A DNA stretch of 64,000 nt from Siphonodentalium dalli (taxonomy: Eukaryota > Mollusca > Scaphopoda > Gadilida > Siphonodentaliidae), in the NCBI GenBank assembly GCA_032622095.1, contig CP136062.1:154996875-155060874 (forward strand). Direction: 5' to 3'. Numbering within the stretch: position 1 is the first letter of the stretch; every line of letters begins with the position of its first letter. The notes under the pieces were generated by a model. That model saw only the letters and a program-made list of their open reading frames with translations, had not been told where the DNA came from and searched no databases. Both the position numbers and the translations under genes were made by a program. Positions 33,962 to 46,412 of the stretch are shown in pieces.

Positions 33962-34454
33962 ATAAGACATTATCCCTTTTCTGTGTCAGCTACCATAAAC
34001 ATATGTCGCAATGCTTTTTATATATACATGTACTGTATTTGATTTCACATAATGTTGTTAGGAGAAACTTGTGCAATTAAATCGTCTAGTCCAATAAATT
34101 ATTTGTATTTGTATGTTGTAACGAGACACCATAGATTCAATAGATTAGCGCCCCATCTCACCAGATCAAAGAGACTGCACATCGAACATTTTAAGTAAGA
34201 CTAATTTTCATGCTGCTGCCAAACCGGTTTCTTAGTAGACACTTTTATTCAAATTACTTCAGTCGGCAATTTACGGCATATATTCTCACTTTGCCGACGA
34301 GCCTGCAGAAATATCGCCGGGAAGGTTTGAGCGTCGCGCCTATAGTCTGTATTAATTAAATAACAGTTTGCCCCGGACGCAGTGTGTTTTTAGCATGCCG
34401 GCAGAATGCGTTTCAAATGAGTCATCGTCAGATGAGTGATTTTCATGTTCACTC
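33962..34454. other. No gene seen
   Basis: Sequence downstream of the receptor polyadenylation signal. No reading frame or repeat stands out. Confidence 0.4.
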
Positions 34455-34667
34455 GGTAAAATAGTAGTAAACTGTTTTGTGACGGGATTTTTGGGGATCT
34501 CTCATTCACCATATCTAGTCCATTATTCTGGAACCATCTGCCAGGTAACTGATCCATTTATACCATTTGATGAATTTAAATCTGGATTAAAGTCTCATTT
34601 ATTTGAAAGAGTTTTTAAACACTTAAATTGTAACTGTAAAGATAAACGAAAATGCAAATATAAATAG
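34455..34667 (+). pseudogene. Possible C-terminal tail of a LINE reverse transcriptase
   Basis: A frame ending FDEFKSGLKSHLFER followed by a basic Cys-containing tail and TAG resembles the final segment of many non-LTR reverse transcriptases (pattern: F-K-x-x-L-K-x-x-L-F). The upstream part does not hold a recognisable domain in one frame. A likely 5'-truncated relic. Confidence 0.4.
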
Positions 34668-34890
34668 TTTGGAAATAAGGACAATATTTATTTATCTGTG
34701 CACGTAGAAGCTCACATGCATGCACGTGTTTATAGTAAGGCCAGTGGGCACAATTTTGTAGAAACCTGGCTCTAAACTATATTATTATTAACGGCGATTC
34801 GTATTGAGCTACAAAACCCCTATGTCTCTCCAAAGTTGATCATATTAAATGTCATATCTTCGTCATGGTAAGTTCTTGAGTAAATGCATT

Positions 34891-35040
34891 CTTCACCCCA
34901 AAGGTCGAGGAGGCAAGCACCTGGTTTCAACGACTTCAAATTCCGCATTAACTCACGTCAATCAGAAAATGTCCACTGGGTGTACGACATAGATTGTTCT
35001 GCAAAGATTCATCACAATCATCTAGCTGAGTCCGACCAGA
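34891..35040 (+). pseudogene. FLYWCH zinc-finger relic, frameshifted
   Basis: The segment RGGKHL in one frame, followed in another by FNDFKFRINSRQSENVHWV and CSAKIHHNH, matches the FLYWCH finger pattern (G-K-x-x-L, Y/F-x-F-R, W-x-C, C-x-A-R-I-H). There is a frameshift near 34924. The first zinc Cys appears replaced by Tyr (WVY where W-x-C is expected). FLYWCH fingers occur in host factors and in Mutator-like transposases; nothing nearby decides which. Confidence 0.5.
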
Positions 35041-37069
35041 TACGACTCATGCACTTTCCTGTATTACCTGTACCTGCAGGTATCATACACACATGCTTAT
35101 AAAGAGCGTCGATTATTCGGAAAAAATAACAACTCCAGACCATAAAGAGCGTTCCATTTGATAATATTAATTATTCAGTCTTTGATATCCATATGATATC
35201 CAAACATGATCCACCACATTAAGAAAGAGCAGGCATACACAGAATCGACCACAACTTACTGCTGGCGACAGGGTTCAACCACAGAGGAGATAAATCTGGC
35301 GGTGAACGCGTCTCTTCGACAATTCAAGAGAGTACTCAGTGAGAACCAAATTAGCATTCTAGAATAATTGGCTGAATTAGTTCGCCATTGAGCTTTTTGT
35401 TAAACTATTGTTGTGTATTCGTTATGTATGTTATCTCCTTGTATATATTTTATTAATTATTTTGCAAAAATAAATAAATAAATAAATAAATAAAACATGA
35501 CACAGATTATTTCCTAATCTCAACATTGAATCAGCGCCAAAGTTTCAAAACCCCAAATGTGACAAATCATTAAAACCCCAAAAGCAAAGATGACAAACCA
35601 TTAAATCACCAAAAGAAATGAGGAATAGACTATAAGCGGCAAACAATTGAACTGAGGGATTATCGACAATTTACAACTGCAATATGCTACCATTCAGTGC
35701 ACAATATTAGTGTTCAGTATGTTATTGTTTGAACATATACTACCGATACCACTCATGTACGTGTCTAAATATCAGATGATCAGCCTTAAAGTGGTTATTT
35801 CAGCGTTGACAATTCACTCAATGTTGCTATTTGTGGGTTTTTTTGTGCAGCGGATATGTACTCCTTTGTGTTTTGATAAATTGTGTTCATATTACACAAC
35901 CATACATGTTTTGTGACAAAGGTGAAATATTCGTGTTTCATCACTTAATCGGAGGCAAGTATCACTATTTTAAGACACGGACAACAGGATCTACACATTT
36001 TGACCAGTGCTAGCATCTTGTTATACAGCAGTGAATGTTGAAAAACAATTTGATGTAGTGACTCGGTGTAAACCCCGTATAAATATTATAAAACACAATT
36101 TGTGTTCAATGGAGCAAGTAGTTGAATTAAAACAAAAATCAAAAATAATTCAGTCACTAATTCAGCCTGTTCTCTCGTAAATCCGCACAGTATCTGCTTA
36201 TAAAGAACATATTTTAGGTAGATAATCTGCTTAGAACCGCTTAAACTGCTTAGAATCGCCTCATTTTGAGTCGGTAATGTGCTGACAATGAGATAAAATA
36301 ACAGGTATGACTCCATTATCTGCTTATTTCAGAATCAAATAAGCACATCATGTACATATTTCACATTATAGGTCGATTATGTGCGTATTTTGGCGAGGAC
36401 AAATGATTTTCATGCATAGGGAGTGAGGAACCAAAGTCCATTATTCCGATCCGATGAATTTATTTTTCGTTTGTGCTGGATACATGTGATATCTTGTGAA
36501 GAACATTTAGGACAATGCAGAGCATGAACACATGAACAGTAATGTAATAACCATGACAACATATATGGACAACATTAGTCAGGGCAATCATCATGTGTAA
36601 TACACGTGAAAACATAGAACATCGGTTAGAGCAAGTGCCAAATGTATGAATGATTATGTGAATCATGATCGCGAGTCAGCACAATGACAATTGAAAGTGA
36701 AAGGAAAATTCACAAAACATGATCATCAATAATAAATTAGACAACGCCATAAAAAAATTAAATTGAAATTAAAGTGCACTTTCACGCCACATTTGAATCC
36801 GCTCTTAGCTAAATGTCGGTTGTGGGGTAACAACGTTACAAAAGACTGAAATTAAATGAATTTTCAAAAAATCCAAACAAATGTAACCAGTAGATATTCC
36901 AGAATGCAAAACAAGGCGGATATCCGTGGAAAAGCTATGAATACATATGGCGAGAGATACGTCGTATAAACAAACAACTTTATAAATGATAAATAATGTA
37001 TACAACGAAAACATTAATCATATGTAATAAGTCTCATCACTGAGTCGCGGCCCTATTCTTCCTTCCATC
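35041..37069. other. No gene seen; AAAT microsatellite
   Basis: A short AAAT repeat lies at about 35466-35495. Otherwise AT-rich sequence with short random frames and no domain I recognise. Confidence 0.4.
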
Positions 37070-37200
37070 CCGTTGAGTTATTTTGGTGCTACAGGTAAAA
37101 GTTCTGAAGTGGCATTCCATATATGGATCTTTTCAAGATTAACGAATTCCATATATGGAATGCTACTTCATAACTTTGACATGTGGCACTAAAACAACGG
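37070..37200. repeat. 131-bp imperfect palindrome
   Basis: Ends CCGTTG and CAACGG enclose nested inverted blocks, including a strong centre, GGCATTCCATATATGGA against TCCATATATGGAATGC. It is a likely miniature foldback element. I could not define a target duplication. Confidence 0.7.
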
Positions 37201-37238
37201 AACGGGGCCAAGCCTCGAAATAGTGTGTCTGTCATTTG

Positions 37239-37405
37239 CGGTTGGAGTTAGTGTTAACGTCCCGTCCCGGTTGGAGTTAGGGTTAAAGTCCCGTCCCGGT
37301 TGGAGTTAGGGTTAACGTCCCGTCCCGGTTGGAGTTAGGTTTAACGTGCCGGTTGGAGTTAGGGTTAACGTCTCGTCCCGGTTGGAGTTAGGATCCGTCC
37401 CGGTT
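37239..37405. repeat. ~29-bp tandem array, about six units
   Basis: Units of GGTTGGAGTTAGGGTTAACG followed by TCCCGTCCC, six copies with drift and shortened fourth and last units. The GTTAGGGTTAACG core resembles, but is not, a telomeric repeat. Confidence 0.9.
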
Positions 37406-38191
37406 AATTTAGCTTATTTCTGACTCATGATTTAGATCCCTTTGCATTTCAACAGTACATACTCTTCATGAGCGATGTAATAGACTAAAGTATTGTAATA
37501 TTCACTCATACATGACTCAAATTCAATAATTTGTTGCATATTTTCTACTAAAGAGAGTTAGAGGTGGCCCCATACATAGCTGGATCTAGGTACAGTCTCC
37601 ATTTAAGTGATCTCGGCTTCCAGTGAGTATATTTAAAGATATTGAGCCATAGCTAGAACATTTTCAATAATATCTGTAATAAACTTTCATGTTCCATGAA
37701 GATGTTAACCATGTCATCATAAAATAGTTTCGCTCATCAATTATAACAGTATATATTGGAATGGCATTTTATGAGCAGACGACAGACGGACACATAATAG
37801 TGACCTTTCGCAAAATCACGAATACGATTACGGATATGGAAATGTCCTGCCAGTATACGGCCAAAGTTCGATCTTTATGCATGGGGGTTCTTATGTGAGA
37901 GAAATATACCCAACGCAGTTTAATTATGTGTAGATGTGTCAAGGATGTGCCATTGGTACTGCTTGGGGACGCTCTAACAGTATCTGTGTAGTGTATTACA
38001 CACGGATAAGAACATGGGATCTGTAAGAGACACACATTACTTTGTCCATCAAATATATGTGTAACTGAATATAGTGGGGCATATGCCGTCTCACCAATTA
38101 GCCATTGTAGGTAAATTGTGATGGTATCCAACCTTACTAGGACAATAAATCCTATCCGTAATCGTAATAGTGATTTTTGCGAAAGGTCTCT

Positions 38192-38814
38192 TATACAAGC
38201 AGGGTCCGGGCTGCCAGTTTCCAAATTTGCCAATGGAAAAAATAATACGCATTTGGCAAAAAATATTTTCATTTGGCAAAAGTTTTGGCAAGTCACTTTT
38301 TAATTCACCAAGACAGTTGACAAGTATTGGTCAATCGACACCTTTCATTTCAGAAAACTGTTACCATATAATTATATTAGTTGTGTTTTATAAGGTTTAG
38401 AAAAGTGAACAACTCGATTACGATACAGTTAATCTCATAGAATTAGTACCGATGGTTGAAGGGATTACTAGTATTTAGAGTGGCGGTGGTGTTTGCATAT
38501 GTAATCCTCCTGTGGTGTGCCCTTCTGATGAAGCAACCCTTCTACCATTGTATTGTTCGATGATAGGCTTATTGTTATATGATACACCACAATAGAGATG
38601 CGAGTATAATTAATTATTAACTAACTGCTTTTCGATCGATATCAAAAGTCGTTCAAACCACGAGTGCCGAAACATAAAGATTTAAGGTTGCAGAAAATTA
38701 TACTATCAGGGATAGCATTTGGCAAATGCTAAAATAATTTGGCAAAAATTATTTTCATTTGACAAATTATTTGGCAAAAGTTAATTTTTGTCCAGCGCGG
38801 ACCCTGAATACAAG
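38192..38814. mobile_element. hAT-type miniature element with 8-bp target duplication
   Basis: The 607-bp element (38200-38806) starts CAGGGTCCGGGCTG and ends CAGCGCGGACCCTG, typical hAT termini. The flanks TATACAAG (38192-38199) and AATACAAG (38807-38814) match at seven of eight bases. Both ends carry clusters of subterminal TTTGGCAAA-type motifs, plausible transposase-binding sites. No transposase frame is present. Confidence 0.85.
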
Positions 38815-38943
38815 CAAATACGGAGTCATATTTATAGATAGACAATGTTCAGATAATAAATTCCACACTGGCCGTTTGTAGAACTTATTGCCTGAACATT
38901 TCCTACGGAAACTACTAGTGTTTGGTAAAGAAAGGGTACTCAC

Positions 38944-39127
38944 CACCGGCCGCTGTGACTTTTGTCCGAACCAGATCGCACTTGTTCTCCACCAAAATAA
39001 TGGGTTTGGTGACTTTGTTCACTCGGCGCAAATGGAACAGGATGTCAATTGCGTGGCTGAAGGACTTCCGGTCTCCTCTCTAGTAGACAACTACGTATAT
39101 TTCGCAGTCATGGGTCAGAACCATAAT
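38944..39127 (-). pseudogene. Orphan small-GTPase exon, RGK-like, with stop codon
   Basis: A 184-bp exon on the minus strand, bounded by a strong acceptor (CTGCTCTCCCTTTTACAG) and donor (GGTG|GTGAGTACC). It encodes EIYVVVY, a TAG stop, then RGDRKSFSHAIDILFHLRRV and PIILVENKCDLVRT, the beta-4 to G4 (N-K-x-D) region of a Ras-superfamily GTPase. It is closest to my memory of Rad/Gem/Rem (RGK) proteins. The TAG replaces what is usually Ser. I find no neighbouring exons with G1-G3 or G5. It is either a captured/duplicated exon or one exon of a dead gene; an assembly error at the stop is possible. Confidence 0.6.
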
Positions 39128-39900
39128 CTGTAAAAGGGAGAGCAGCCAGGTAAGCGTAAACTCTTAAAGTCGTAGGCGTCCTCATTGAGTAACCTGATTT
39201 TCCAGTGAATTTACATTATTGTTACAGTGTGTAATAAGTTAAAAACGCAACATCGTGGGGACTTGTTTTGAGTGATTTGCTTACATCAAACTAGAACTGT
39301 ATTTAATCCAGAATTGGTATTTATCTTTGTAATCTGATATAGCTACCAGAAATGATATAGACATAAAAAACCCAAGTGAACAAACTAACCAACCATAATT
39401 GCGTTACACGAATGAAAAAACATTACATGAAACACTATCGAACTGGTGCAATAAACTTAGATAGTGTACTATATATTCGAGCTAGTCGCATACACAACTT
39501 ACCTAACGAGCTTGTGAATGATTGCGCAAACCATAAATAGTAAGGTTTTGATTCAATGTTCCTGTGCATGGAATATATTAGAGGGATCAGTTCGAATTGT
39601 GTGTGGTAGTTAGATGATAATTATTCGCCTTCTTAAATATAATTCATAGAAATAACATTTGAGAAGAAATTTCAATATAAGTCATCATTAATTAATAGAT
39701 TAAATCTTACCTGAGTACAGGATAACACCTCGCTGTCAATATTCCCATGTGTTACCTTGTCCATATTCCTTTATTTTCCGGATTCAGTGATTTATCATGT
39801 TGATTTATGTTGACACCAATTGAAGTAGCCACCTCAACTAGTAGCCATGACTGTTCTGGATATCTCTTTTGAACGTATATATCCGTATCATGTTACGTAT

Positions 39901-40186
39901 TACAACTCGTGACACCCAAACTATTCAGTGACATGCTCGTATGTTAATATGAAATCGTCACGACAGCAGCTATAGTTAATCCACTTTCTACACACCCACT
40001 ATTTAACTAAATTGGTTTTACTGGTCGTCGGACGAGTCGATTATACAACTCGTGACACCCAAACTATTCAGTGACATGCTCGTATGTTAATATGAAATCG
40101 TCACGACAGCAGCTATAGTTAATCCACTTTCTACACACCCACTGTTTAACTAAATTGGTTTTACTGGTCGTCGGACTAGTCGATTT
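39901..40186. repeat. 143-bp tandem duplication
   Basis: Two nearly identical 143-bp copies starting TACAACTCGTGACACCC at 39901 and 40044. A few base differences (for example CACTATT/CACTGTT) indicate a recent duplication. There is no coding frame. Confidence 0.92.
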
Positions 40187-41255
40187 ACACCATCTTGTGC
40201 ATATCGTATACAGTAGATATCCAGATTGTTTAAATTTGAGTTGCATGTCGTAGATCACTGATGACAGTGGATACCCAGGTTGTTCAAGTTGAGTTTTACA
40301 TCGACGGTGGATATCCAAATTCTAAAATGTTAGTAAACATTAACTTTTCTTGTGACAGTATTTCCACCATCTTTGCTTATCTCATGTTCATTGCATGGTG
40401 TCTGAGAAACAATGCCATACATATGTTGTTTCGATGCTTGGCATATCTCTCGTTGACAGTCAGTGTTGGTAAATTTATAACAATATGATATTCAATGCCA
40501 CTAGTCTAGATAATATTTATAGGAGGAGGCAACTCCAATCAAAATCCTTGATTCTTTTGTACTCTGTTTGTGGTATATAGGTAAATGCTTAGACTACAAT
40601 TTAGTCGGTACGGTGGGGCATGTGAAGAGTGTTTTGGACGTGTGTTATATTCAATTGATTGGTCAAGCACTAGTCATGGCGTAAGCCATACACCGCCAGC
40701 TTGTATATAATATGAGACCCCTTAGTCGATTATAAGTGTTTTGTTTAGTTGGGAATTACTGTAGTGTCAGCCACAAGAGACGATATTGGAAAAGGAATGA
40801 AAGTGGCAAAACAATATCTCCAAAAAGACAACAATATTATTTGGATTATGTATATAATTCTGACTAGCTTCTTGATCAATTAACAGATGAAACGTGTCCG
40901 TCCTTTGACTAATAACATTCTCCCACATTGTTTGTACCATATATTGACAAACCAAAACGTCTGTATAGTCGTGTAACATTTACTATCTTAGGCAATATGT
41001 TAGGTGCTTCTTGTCTGGCACGATAAATAACAATATGTGGAAATACTTCGCTAGCTGGTCTGCGTTGGGGTCTCCATCTGGGAATTCCAACTTCGCCCTT
41101 GGAATAGAGCCAAATTTCCAAGATCGATTCCATTGGGCTTTAAATGTCCATTGGCACCACAAACCTTTCAATTTTTTGAGGTATCCGACTAGGCACCCCC
41201 TGATGTATGTTTGAAAATTTGCTACTGTTTGCCATTCCATTTGAGTCCAAACAAT
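40187..41255. other. No gene assigned; two weakly protein-like minus-strand frames
   Basis: Minus-strand frames at 40983-41240 and 40909-41133 overlap. Neither shows a known domain and neither has convincing splice sites on both sides. A short diverged duplication around GTGGATA.CCA lies at 40205-40320. Confidence 0.35.
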
Positions 41256-41582
41256 TTAAAGGGGTACTGTACACTCAATCCGGCCATTTGTGGGACCATC
41301 TCCTTTTATATTCAGCAGAATATATGCAACAATGAATTAATTTGAGCCATAGTTTAGTGCAAAATACACTCATGTGCTCTATGATTGATGAATACAACAT
41401 GGTAATTATAATGAAAATGAATAAATGGCTGGAGTCATAAATTCATTTTCATTATAATTACCATGTTGCAACGTTCACATATCACTCGAGTGTATTTTGC
41501 ACTAATTCATTTGTTGCATATATTCTGTATAAAAGGAGACGGTCCCATAATTTGTCGGATTTAGTGTACAGTACCCATTTAA
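41256..41582. mobile_element. TTAA-flanked foldback miniature element
   Basis: The 319-bp element (41260-41578), AGGGGTACTGTACAC...GTGTACAGTACCCAT, between TTAA at 41256-41259 and 41579-41582. It is an almost complete hairpin, with a central inverted pair around AATTCATTTTCATTATAATT. The terminus resembles AGGTACTC of the element at 1624-2093, so a related transposase may move both. Confidence 0.85.
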
Positions 41583-42124
41583 GCGAAAATACTGCAAAAG
41601 AGCTAGCCTTAATAAATTAATCTGGTTCAAGTCATAAATGTTTTATGTTACATTGCATCGTGATATTCATTATCGGCATAATTTATCTTCCATACATTGC
41701 CGCTTGATTTGTAATTACCTCATGTCATCATGATACATATTCATACATTTATTAGCTTAAGTTCATCCAACAATTTCATCAAAATATTAACTTCAAAGGC
41801 GCAGAAATATTGTCTACGTCATGGAGCATAATCGCTTATTGACATTTCCGGTTTTACGTAGTTTGCTCTTTAATTTTGAATTGTTCCTTTACAAACTATA
41901 AAATATTCCATATAAATATGATTACATTATCTACATGTGACCATACATATGAAATATATATGAATAAGTGCTTAATCCATGCAGACGATGGTACTATTCT
42001 GCTCTGCATTGAAGAAGTACCTTCATTAGTTTGCATCTCTGCTAGCGTTGTATGATGAAGCGTTCTCGTGTCCACAGTAATGAACTTGGATAGCAGACAC
42101 TGTGTAGTTTATTTAAATTAAAAT

Positions 42125-42317
42125 ATAGACTAATATGGAATCCTATACGTTCCGGATACACGGACGTTACATACAGAATGATTCTATGAAATTTGCAAAT
42201 CTAACCTACCACAGAACGTGGCAAAGACTAATATGGAATCCTATGCATTCCGGATACACATACAGAATGATTACATGTATTTTGCAAATCCAACACTCCA
42301 CATAACGTGGCAAAAAC
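42125..42317. repeat. ~107-bp tandem duplication
   Basis: Two diverged copies share AGACTAATATGGAATCCTAT, TTCCGGATACAC, ATACAGAATGATT and AACGTGGCAAA. The second copy is shorter. Confidence 0.8.
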
Positions 42318-44394
42318 TACCACCCGTGTCAAGAAGTAAACACAACATGGACGTGTAATAGACATCGGTTATAGAAGATTATTACCACAGTAATCTTACA
42401 GATTGTATCACAACTGAGTACTCAGCAATAACGTTGATTCACAAAATAAAGATGATTGGGTCCATTAGTGGGAGGTTTCGATGGTCAGATGTCGACTTCA
42501 ATTTCTGTCGACTGAGCAATATTCCAGCGATCTCTGTTAAAGAGTGTCTCTGATAAAGAGAAGCTATGATTCCGTTGCCCAAACATGGAATATAATACAC
42601 AGCATTTCTAATTATGATATTGTATACGCGTAAACCTGGTGTATATGCCTTTGTCAATTGTCGCGACGCTCGTGCCATAGAACAGATGATAATTGAATTC
42701 AGTTTTCCTTTTTCATTGTCCCGGTAAGCTGGTAATTATCTAAAATAATTCGGTCATCTGGTGTTAAATCGGACTGTAGATCTTTTAAAACTAACCAAAC
42801 ATTTTGATATCGGTAACTCCGTCTTTATCAATTTAATGCATCAACTCCACCCCAATTCAGAAAATCTTTATCTTCAAGCCGTACGATTAGTATCATGTTG
42901 ATGCCTATAATAAATGCTGTTGTTTTCTAGCTCCTCATACCCAACGGCGCCTATCTGCCCACTTTGAAACACCTAACTAGCCATATAGCGATTCTGTATC
43001 TATCGGCGACTCTTATGAGTATGAAAACTATAATTTAAAACGAATACATCATATCACGGAGATGACTATATAAGTTTAGTTAATTGTGCGACACTTTATA
43101 GAGATGTTGCTCTTATCTATTTAAGACATAAATACACTGCGCATCGGCCACAAAGAAACTGATTGTAGGACGACGCGAAGCGGGCTAGTACAATCAGTTT
43201 ATGTGGTCAAATTCTACTATACACGTCGATGCGCGGTGTATTTATTTCTTTTGTAATTCGACTGTATGTTTTGGTCGAAATTGTAGTGACATATGTTCAA
43301 ACTGTTATATAATAGCCCAGTTTCTAGCTCTGCGTGGTAAGATTTTCCACCAAACAATTCTTCTCTTAGACCTGATAGTGAAACATAGCGTCACTATTGA
43401 ACGACGACCCCTTTCCATTATTTTTGTGGCAAACAGATTCATTTAAGACTTATTTTTGTTCTAACTTAAATAAAAATCAGTATAATACAGTAGTTAGTCA
43501 TTATATGTCTCTTTCTTCAGTCTTTAGCATGACATTAGCCAATGGCCGTATGGCTTGACTTCTGAAATTTCGAGGCGTTGGCAGCATTTCACTGATTGTA
43601 CCACATTGTTTGTGGTACAATTCAAAATATCTATAATTGTACTACAAAAGGACGGTCCGCGTCTGCATGGGAATACATGATACTGACCAATCAGGACGAG
43701 CCGTGTGTGTAGGTTTAGGCAAGGTCGTATTACAATATGGTTTATCCGACTTCGATTCCTGATTTAGAACGCACCATGTGTTTAGTATGTTAAACGGACA
43801 TGGCTCATTCGAGCTTCCAAATATTTGTCTGTCTAATTTAGTAGGAGGTATAATATAGATTGACAGATACACGAACTATTTATATTCCGGCATCATATAT
43901 ATGCTCTGATAAATAATTGCCATGGTCACAGACATCTTCCAGCTGTTTTCAATTTTTCGCACAGAAGTGAAACAAACGCTCTTTATTTCTACAATATCGG
44001 GAATAGCGTAACACAGAATTATCTTTAATGTGCCATGCCGTGACATGGCTGTTGTTTGTTTAGCACCCAAACACCGTCTTCAAAGTTATATTTTGTATGA
44101 GTTCAATGCGTCTGTCTGGGACTATACTGCCGTAAAATGGAAGTATATCTCGACGTATTTCGATACCGGGAAAAATCTACAGCGAATATTATTAGGTGTA
44201 TTTCGGAGCGCATACCGCCATGTGACTTTAAAGTACACCATGTAGGGCAGTATATCATATAGACGCATACATATACATTTCCAGCACACTCTCGTACAAA
44301 TAGGTTCATGTCTGACTTAAATATCCACATATGTTCATATTGGACTTATTTGGTTCTGAAATAGTGAGGGTGTAACCTTTATACAATTGAATGG
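42318..44394. other. No gene seen; one hairpin
   Basis: No recognisable protein. The only clear structure is an inverted repeat at 43129-43262. Confidence 0.4.
43129..43262. repeat. ~134-bp inverted repeat
   Basis: AAATACACTGCGCATCG at one end and CGATGCGCGGTGTATTT at the other, with an inner stem CTGATTGTA/TACAATCAG around a GC-rich loop. It is a candidate miniature element. Confidence 0.7.
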
Positions 44395-44880
44395 TTCGGG
44401 CCCCAGTGAAAACACATTATAAAGAGCTTCGGGTCCATCATTCACTTCGACGGTGCACTTTGCCAACTTTAAATCATACCCTAAATGCCATGTACAATCT
44501 AAATTCCATTATGTATTCGTCTGGTGGCAATCGATGACAAAGAAGTTTGTATCATGTTCCTTCCTTGGTCCCCAACCATGACATCGACTGACGTATGGTT
44601 AAACTAAACCATTAGACTCCCTATAGCATGGCGTTGAGAACATTTTATACAAGGTTGATGGAGATGTACGACAGAAGTCCATAGTATACCATGGAGACGA
44701 ATAAAGACTCATCCGCGTAGCATTTCAATCAGCCCTCAAGGCAAGTTCGGATGACTCACATTGAATGTCCATAGACTTGAAGGAAAGCGAAAGAAAGAAA
44801 AATAATGTATTCCACTGGACCCGCGCCTCAAACGTTTGAATACATTATACATTATAAATATATCATACAAGTTTAGTGGA
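44395..44880 (+). repeat. Interspersed repeat family, copy 1
   Basis: Diverged from, and inverted relative to, 57600-58060. Shared anchors are AGACTCCCTATA, GCATTTCAAT.A.CCCTCAAGGCAAGT-like text, AATGTCCA.A.A.TTGAAGG and TTTAAATCATACC. A partial direct copy is at about 45660-45790. The family has no coding frame and its type is unknown. Confidence 0.6.
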
Positions 44881-46412
44881 ATTCTACAATATAGTTGTTG
44901 TCATTATGTGTGACCCCCCCCCCCGCCCTGACACCAATGGCGTCGATCCGTCACTCATGTATCTATAAACCACACCATTAAAGTACTTATATCAAGGATA
45001 TAACTATAAATGTGGCGGGAATTTGCTAAATAGTGGTGCCCAATTTGGTGCTAACAAATCGGAATGTCGAGTTGTATCATATTTGCTTGTTTTATTTAGG
45101 GCTATTTAACTTTAAACAGTAATTTCCCTTTGCGATTCCAGTATGAATTATTATTGGAAGCATGTGTTAATTTCAAGCATCAACTCTTGCCGTTCCTCGG
45201 TTAGATAATCAAGACGTAACAAATGATACTTTCCATTATGAGATTGGTATTATATACCATATGTTTAAGCAAATATACCGCGATAATTTGTATAATTATC
45301 TACTACGTTAATGTGACTTAATTCACTTCGGCGATGCGGGCGTGCATGGTGCACAGGCTGTCGAAACTCTCTCACAAGAGACGTATTTTTATAATTTGGT
45401 AGGTTTCTACACCATTCAGAGACATGTAGGCAATAGTCCTCCAGAATGCATTATAATATTCACTGTCTCTTGGTTTTATGAAATGTGGGATCCCACATTC
45501 AGCGCAGCTATGCTAGTAAGATGTCTGGTCACTCGGTGTGGATCACCTTTTTAAATCAGACTTGCCAACTTTTTACAAGAAATGTTTGTGTAATATTTAT
45601 TTATTTAATGGCTATTCCTAAAGTTATTTATCAGCATTGGTATTCTTAAACTACTCACTAGAGTAGCATTTCAATAAGCCCTCAAGGCAAGTACGCAAGG
45701 ATGGCTAACATTGAATGTCCACAAACTTGAAGGGCAGTGGAAGAATGAAGTGATATATTCCACGGATCGCGTGTTTCATACCAATGAATATATGCTAGGA
45801 TAGTTCCCCGTCGTATATACAGAATTATGTCTGCTACAGGTAGCCAATGTAATTCTTGCAGATTGCATCTGTCTTCAGATCTTCTACGACAGAGAACTAT
45901 CCTTGCAACAGTTTTCTGCAGACGCTGAGATACCTGATTATATAGTACACCAATTAAAATAGAATTGTTGTAGTCAGGTCTACTGATACTTAGAGATGAC
46001 TAACGTTTTTAAAAAATTGAGTCGTTTTGAATGTATTTTCTCATTTTCCAATGTCGCCGAAGTTCAGTGTATATTGCCTTGCATATGTGGCTTGTAGGAG
46101 TGTGAACTTGAGTGTCATCAAAAGTCATAACATATATGCTAACTTTCTTTACGTATGCCAGATTAGACACTCACATTTCTTCAGTTTTGTCACTAATTAG
46201 TTTCAGTTTATTGGCCACCATCCACGATTTCACAAAATAATTGCACTGTTCCATTATAGTTGTAAAGCAATAGGGGTTGTCACCAGAAATGTACAGCTAA
46301 TTATCATCAGCAGACATGTGCACAGAGATACTGTGTCCCCTGATTATCGCACTGAGCAGTTTGGTGTGGATTATATACAAGACCGTCACAAGACTATCCA
46401 CATGTGTACACA
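44881..46412. other. No gene; partial repeat copy at 45660-45790
   Basis: The block GTAGCATTTCAATAAGCCCT with TTGAATGTCCACAAACTTGA repeats part of the family at 44395-44880. The rest shows nothing I can name. Confidence 0.4.

Noticed and set aside
37239-37405. Interstitial telomere repeat
   Set aside because: GTTAGGGTTAACG is only part of a 29-bp unit, not a TTAGGG array.
38091-38296. Minus-strand frames over 38.1-38.3 kb
   Set aside because: They run across the hAT element terminus, so they cannot be a single gene.
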